Assembly (NCBI RefSeq): GCF_900113745.1
Contig: NZ_FOQL01000001.1
Coordinates: 1,426,001-1,490,000, forward strand
Source of the DNA: Pseudomonas guineae
GTDB taxonomy: Bacteria; Pseudomonadota; Gammaproteobacteria; Pseudomonadales; Pseudomonadaceae
Length of the DNA: 64,000 bases
Reading direction: 5' to 3'
The notes under the pieces are model-generated. The model ran no database searches and was not told the origin of the DNA. It worked only from the letters and a program-made list of their open reading frames with translations. How positions within the stretch are numbered: position 1 is the stretch's first letter; every line of letters starts with the position of its first letter. The position numbers and the translations under genes were made by a program. This document shows positions 60,565-64,000 of the stretch, piece after piece.

Positions 60565-60593
60565 AAAACGGCGACCCGCAGGTCGCCGTTTTT
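60565..60593. terminator. Intrinsic terminator between the two rubredoxin genes
   Basis: AACGGCGACC (60567-60576), loop CGCA, GGTCGCCGTT (60581-60590), with AAAA before and TTTT after. On the minus strand it ends the rubA1 transcript, so rubA2 would need its own promoter or read-through. Confidence 0.88.
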
Positions 60594-60675
60594 CACAGCC
60601 TGAGCGCCTAATCTGCGGCCAGTCTCGCGAGCTCGCGGGCTGCCATTGCGAGCGTCGCTGGTCAGCAACAACGGC

Positions 60676-60843
60676 TTAGCCGATTTCGATCATTTCAAAA
60701 TCCAGCTTACCCACACCGCAGTCAGGGCACAGCCAGTCTTCAGGGACATCCTGCCACAGCGTACCGGCGGCGATGCCTTCATCAGGCCAGCCCTGGCTCT
60801 CGTCGTAAATCAGTCCACAGACCACACATTGCCACTTCTTCAT
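60676..60843 (-). CDS. rubA1: Rubredoxin (copy 1)
   Basis: 55 residues from ATG 60843 ([18 protein letters not shown]), with TGAGG upstream. The same four cysteine ligands as copy 2 at C6, C9, C39, C42. Differences between the two cluster at residues 16-36 (QGWPDEGIAAGTLWQDVP against [18 protein letters not shown]); the iron-binding loops are unchanged. Tandem rubredoxins with the reductase just downstream is the standard Pseudomonas arrangement. Confidence 0.93.
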   Translation of the reverse strand: MKKWQCVVCGLIYDESQGWPDEGIAAGTLWQDVPEDWLCPDCGVGKLDFEMIEIG

Positions 60844-60922
60844 AACTACCTCAGGGGGTCACACGGCTATCGCGCTGCGGAAACTACCGTATATACGCAG
60901 GTGCGCCAAGTCGCAGAACGAG

Positions 60923-60944
60923 AAAGGCCGCCTCGCGGGCGGCC
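60923..60944 (-). terminator. Intrinsic terminator after glcA
   Basis: Minus strand: GGCCGCC, loop CGCGA, GGCGGCC, then TTTCT; 48 bp from the glcA stop. A second dyad TCTGCCCG/CGGGCAGA (60959-60982) lies closer to the stop. Confidence 0.7.
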
Positions 60945-60992
60945 GATCAAAATAAGCGTCTGCCCGCCACATGACGGGCAGAACATGGGCGA

Positions 60993-62696
60993 TTAACCTG
61001 CCGCTTGCATCAACGGATCAGAAATACCCATGCCGTACATCGCAATCATAGTGATGCTGCCGGCAGCTACGAGGTAGTAGAGGGTCGGCAGAATGGTTTT
61101 GCGCAGGGTGATCCCTTCGCGACCAAGCAGACCGACAGTGGCCGAAGCCGCTACCACGTTGTGAATGGCAATCATGTTACCCGCCGCCGCACCTACCGAC
61201 TGCGCCGCCACCATCATCGCCCCCGAAACCCCGAGCAGACCTGCCGCGTTGAACTGGAACTGCGACAGCATCAGGTTGGACACAGTGTTGGAACCGGCGA
61301 TAAAGGCACCCAAGGCACCCACAGCCGGCGCGAAGAACGGATAAACCCCGCCCACGCTATCGGCCACCAGTTGCGCCATGGCCACCGGCATCGACACCAG
61401 ATCAGCACCATTAACGCCGGAGTTGATCAGAATCCGCACCATCGGAATGGTGAAGATCAGCACGAAGCCCGCGCCCAGCAAGGTACGGCTCGACTCATTG
61501 ATCGCAGCACCCAGCTCGGACAAACGCATGCGGTGCAGCAGTGCGGTGACCAGCACCACCATGCACAGGATGCCGCCCGGCAGGTACAGCGGCTCAAGTT
61601 TGCCGGAGATACCGGTTTCACCGAGGATGTCGATCCAGCCGATGCTGACCGACAGCAAGGCCGCCTTCAGCTCAGGGAAGACGCGTGATGCCACCAAGAA
61701 GATCGCTAGCAGCACGTAAGGTGCCCAGGCCATGCGCACGGAGATCGGCGTTTTACCGGCGATGTCTTCGAGCTTCATCTCGATCTTGCCCATCCACTCG
61801 GCTGGCCACTCGCTGGCCGGCGCAAAGTCCCAAGTGGTCTTAGGCAGCAGGAAGCCCGCCTTGGCCGCTGGGATCACAATCGCCAGGCCGACCATCGCAC
61901 CGATCATCGATGGGAACTCCGGACCGAGGAAGACACCGGCGGCGATATAAGGGATGACGAAAGCCAAGCCAGTGAAGATGGCGAACGGGGCCATTTCCAG
62001 GCCTTCTTTCCACGACTGATTCTTGCCGAAGAAGCGTGTCATGATCGACAGCATGATCAGTGGCATAAAGATGCCTATCAGGCCGTGGGTGATCGCCACA
62101 CGCGAGAAGATCAGGTGGAAGAACACCTCCCAGCTACTGCCAAGCGTGGCCAGCTGCGCGGACATGCCCGCCTGGTCAAGACCACCGGCCACACCCACCA
62201 AAATCGGTGTACCCACAGCGCCGAACGATACCGGCGTGGATTGCACCATCATACCCAATACCACTGCCGCCAGCGCCGGGAAACCCAGCGCCACCAACAG
62301 CGGTGCCGCCACAGCAGCCGGCGTACCGAAGCCCGATGCGCCCTCGATAAAGCAACCAAACAGCCAGGCAACGATCAGCGCCTGAACCCGACGGTCCGGG
62401 GTGATCGTGGCGAAGCCACGGCGAATGGCAGCGATGCCACCCGAATGCTTGAGGGTGTTGAGCAACAGGATCGCACCGAAGATGATCCAGAGGATCGCGG
62501 CGGTGAGAACCAGGCCTTGCAGGCTGGACGCCAGGACCCGATTGAAGGACATATCCCAGGCCGTTAGGCCAATGATCGCGGTGAGCAGAAAGACCACCGG
62601 CATGGCGTACTTGGCTGGCCAGCGAAAGCCGATCAGCAGCACACCCGCCAGTACCAGCGGCACAAAGGCCAGTATCGACAGCAGTGTTTGACTCAT
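60993..62696 (-). CDS. glcA: Glycolate/L-lactate permease (LctP family)
   Basis: 567 residues from ATG 62696 ([21 protein letters not shown]), with AGGAACC upstream; a 19-codon longer frame is ignored. It has about 13 membrane helices and LctP hallmarks: [37 protein letters not shown] and [29 protein letters not shown]. It imports small hydroxycarboxylates with protons. Because the neighbouring gene is malate synthase G (glyoxylate to malate), glycolate is the likely substrate, but L- or D-lactate cannot be excluded. An A-rich Crc/Hfq-type motif stands before the ribosome-binding site. No glcDEF genes are in view. Confidence 0.88.
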   Translation of the reverse strand: MSQTLLSILAFVPLVLAGVLLIGFRWPAKYAMPVVFLLTAIIGLTAWDMSFNRVLASSLQGLVLTAAILWIIFGAILLLNTLKHSGGIAAIRRGFATITPDRRVQALIVAWLFGCFIEGASGFGTPAAVAAPLLVALGFPALAAVVLGMMVQSTPVSFGAVGTPILVGVAGGLDQAGMSAQLATLGSSWEVFFHLIFSRVAITHGLIGIFMPLIMLSIMTRFFGKNQSWKEGLEMAPFAIFTGLAFVIPYIAAGVFLGPEFPSMIGAMVGLAIVIPAAKAGFLLPKTTWDFAPASEWPAEWMGKIEMKLEDIAGKTPISVRMAWAPYVLLAIFLVASRVFPELKAALLSVSIGWIDILGETGISGKLEPLYLPGGILCMVVLVTALLHRMRLSELGAAINESSRTLLGAGFVLIFTIPMVRILINSGVNGADLVSMPVAMAQLVADSVGGVYPFFAPAVGALGAFIAGSNTVSNLMLSQFQFNAAGLLGVSGAMMVAAQSVGAAAGNMIAIHNVVAASATVGLLGREGITLRKTILPTLYYLVAAGSITMIAMYGMGISDPLMQAAG

Positions 62697-62710
62697 GAGT
62701 TGGTTCCTAT

Positions 62711-62718
62711 TTGTTATT
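62711..62718 (-). promoter_or_regulatory. Candidate Crc/Hfq catabolite-activity motif in the glcA leader
   Basis: On the minus strand AATAACAA fits the catabolite-activity consensus AANAANAA exactly. It is immediately before the AGGAACC ribosome-binding site, the usual place for Hfq/Crc translational repression. Short A-rich matches occur by chance. Confidence 0.5.
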
Positions 62719-62900
62719 GTGAACCACAGTGTTCCGGGGATACCCGGTGCCACGCATACGAACCTGCCAGGCTGCCATTAACCCCTTAGCCAGCCCTCAG
62801 CAGATCCTTGGATGCCGGAACGGGGGTTATCCCGCCGACATCAATGCTCAATCGCCCCGGCAGCACGAGTCTGACGGGGCGCGTTATCAGCCGAGTCTAC

Positions 62901-64000
62901 TTAGCCCTCTTGCTGTTTGAATCGTAGACGCCAAGCATGCAGCAGTGGCTCGGTATAGCCACTGGGTTGCTCAAGGCCTTTAAACACTAAATCACTGGCC
63001 GCCTGGAAGGCTGCTGACTGAGCATAGTCCGCCGCCATCGGCCGGTAGGCGCTATCACCGGCGTTCTGCTGATCCACCACTTTGGCCATGCGCTCCAAGC
63101 TTTCGCGCACCTGGGCCTCATTGATCACAGCGTGGTGCAGCCAATTAGCGATGTGCTGACTGGAAATACGCAAGGTTGCACGGTCTTCCATCAGGCCGAC
63201 GTTGTGGATATCCGGGACTTTGGAGCAACCGACGCCCTGCTCAACCCAGCGCACCACGTAACCGAGGATGCCCTGGCAGTTGTTGTCCAACTCTTCCTGA
63301 ATCTGGCTGGCGCTCCAGTTGCGCTCGGCCGCCACCGGCACGCTGAGCAGCCCGTTGAGCAGCTCATCGCGCTGGCTATTGAAGTCGATGGCTTCCAGCT
63401 CACGCTGAACCGCCTGCACATCCACCTGGTGGTAGTGCATGGCGTGCAAGGTGGCGGCGGTTGGCGACGGTACCCAGGCGGTGTTGGCACCGGCTTTAGG
63501 GTGGCCAATTTTCTGCTCAAGCATGGCGGCCATCAGATCCGGCATGGCCCACATGCCCTTGCCGATTTGTGCGCGGCCACGCAAGCCGCAGCTCAGGCCC
63601 ACCAGCACGTTGTTGCGCTCATACGCCTGGATCCAAGCGCTGCTCTTCATGTCACCTTTGCGCAGCATGGCGCCGGCTTGCATGGCGGTGTGCATCTCGT
63701 CACCGGTGCGGTCGAGGAAGCCGGTGTTAATAAAGGCTACACGTGCGCCGGCGGCCGCGATGCAGGCCTTGAGGTTGATACTGGTGCGACGCTCCTCGTC
63801 CATGATGCCCATTTTCAGGGTGTGACGTGGCAGCTGCAGCAGGTCTTCAATCCGACCGAACAGCTGATCGGCAAAAGCCACTTCGGCCGGGCCGTGCATC
63901 TTCGGTTTAACGATATACACGCTACCGGTGCGCGAGTTACCACGACGCTGCAAGTCGTGCAGCGCACACAAGCTGGTCATCACACCATCGAGAATACCCT
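62901..64000 (-). CDS. glcB: Malate synthase G, C-terminal part
   Basis: The frame is open through the right edge of the window ([10 protein letters not shown] just inside it), so about 366 residues of the ~725-residue enzyme are present. Recognised segments: [44 protein letters not shown] (metal- and glyoxylate-binding region), [22 protein letters not shown] and the C-terminal [20 protein letters not shown], whose aspartate is the catalytic base. Condenses glyoxylate and acetyl-CoA to malate. The stop is 204 bp before the glcA start on the same strand. A complete coding region needs the neighbouring sequence. Confidence 0.95.
   Translation of the reverse strand, partial: GILDGVMTSLCALHDLQRRGNSRTGSVYIVKPKMHGPAEVAFADQLFGRIEDLLQLPRHTLKMGIMDEERRTSINLKACIAAAGARVAFINTGFLDRTGDEMHTAMQAGAMLRKGDMKSSAWIQAYERNNVLVGLSCGLRGRAQIGKGMWAMPDLMAAMLEQKIGHPKAGANTAWVPSPTAATLHAMHYHQVDVQAVQRELEAIDFNSQRDELLNGLLSVPVAAERNWSASQIQEELDNNCQGILGYVVRWVEQGVGCSKVPDIHNVGLMEDRATLRISSQHIANWLHHAVINEAQVRESLERMAKVVDQQNAGDSAYRPMAADYAQSAAFQAASDLVFKGLEQPSGYTEPLLHAWRLRFKQQEG

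Overview
The window is a 64 kb piece of a Pseudomonas chromosome. GC is high, and the gene order rep - xpt - cycB - pauR - alr/dadX - ridA - dadA - dadR ... rpmG - rpmB ... radC - coaBC - dut - algC - argB ... pyrE - crc - rph - yicC - gmk - rpoZ - spoT - ridA ... oxyR - recG - sadB - HU - rubredoxin reductase - rubredoxins matches, from memory, the PA5295-PA5351 stretch of P. aeruginosa PAO1. Many predicted proteins have the lengths I know from that species (ArgB 301, Crc 259, DadA 432, NuoI 182, RecG 691). No tRNA, rRNA, CRISPR, prophage or transposase gene was seen.

Layout. 1-7.7 kb: end of a glutamine-synthetase-family gene, a chromate transporter, a penicillin-binding endopeptidase, a c-di-GMP phosphodiesterase-type protein, Rep helicase, Xpt. 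7.8-18.1 kb: cytochrome c5 and a catabolic block for D-alanine (alr/dadX, RidA, dadA, dadR) interleaved with polyamine catabolism (pauR-type regulator, gamma-glutamylpolyamine oxidase, aldehyde dehydrogenase, MFS transporter, cupin). 18.3-27.5 kb: ribosomal proteins L33 and L28, an orphan peptide-binding protein, radC, coaBC, dut, a long-form algC, argB, and a frameshifted thioesterase remnant. 27.5-37.2 kb: DUF4124 protein, pyrE, crc, DUF4870 protein, RNase PH, yicC, gmk, rpoZ, spoT, ridA, a lipoprotein, an epimerase-like protein. 37.2-52.3 kb: complete 13-gene nuo operon (complex I, nuoC and nuoD fused), minus strand. 52.5-64 kb: oxyR, recG, sadB, two small unknowns, HU, rubredoxin reductase plus two rubredoxins, glycolate/lactate permease and the C-terminal part of malate synthase G.

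How genes work together. The Dad genes convert L-alanine to D-alanine and then pyruvate. The Pau proteins take gamma-glutamylated polyamines towards gamma-aminobutyrate. Complex I and the lactate/glycolate-malate synthase pair connect to central carbon flow, and Crc is the global carbon-catabolite regulator. GlcA has a Crc/Hfq-type A-rich motif just upstream of its ribosome-binding site.

The most unusual signal is a dispersed intergenic repeat. There are five copies of about 130-220 bp plus one end fragment. All full copies lie in the same orientation, four end exactly at a stop codon, and one splits the nuo operon between nuoI and nuoJ. Their apical hairpin shows compensatory base changes (TGTAC/GTACA versus TTTAC/GTAAA). 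No tool was run; assignments rest on reading the translations and on family knowledge.
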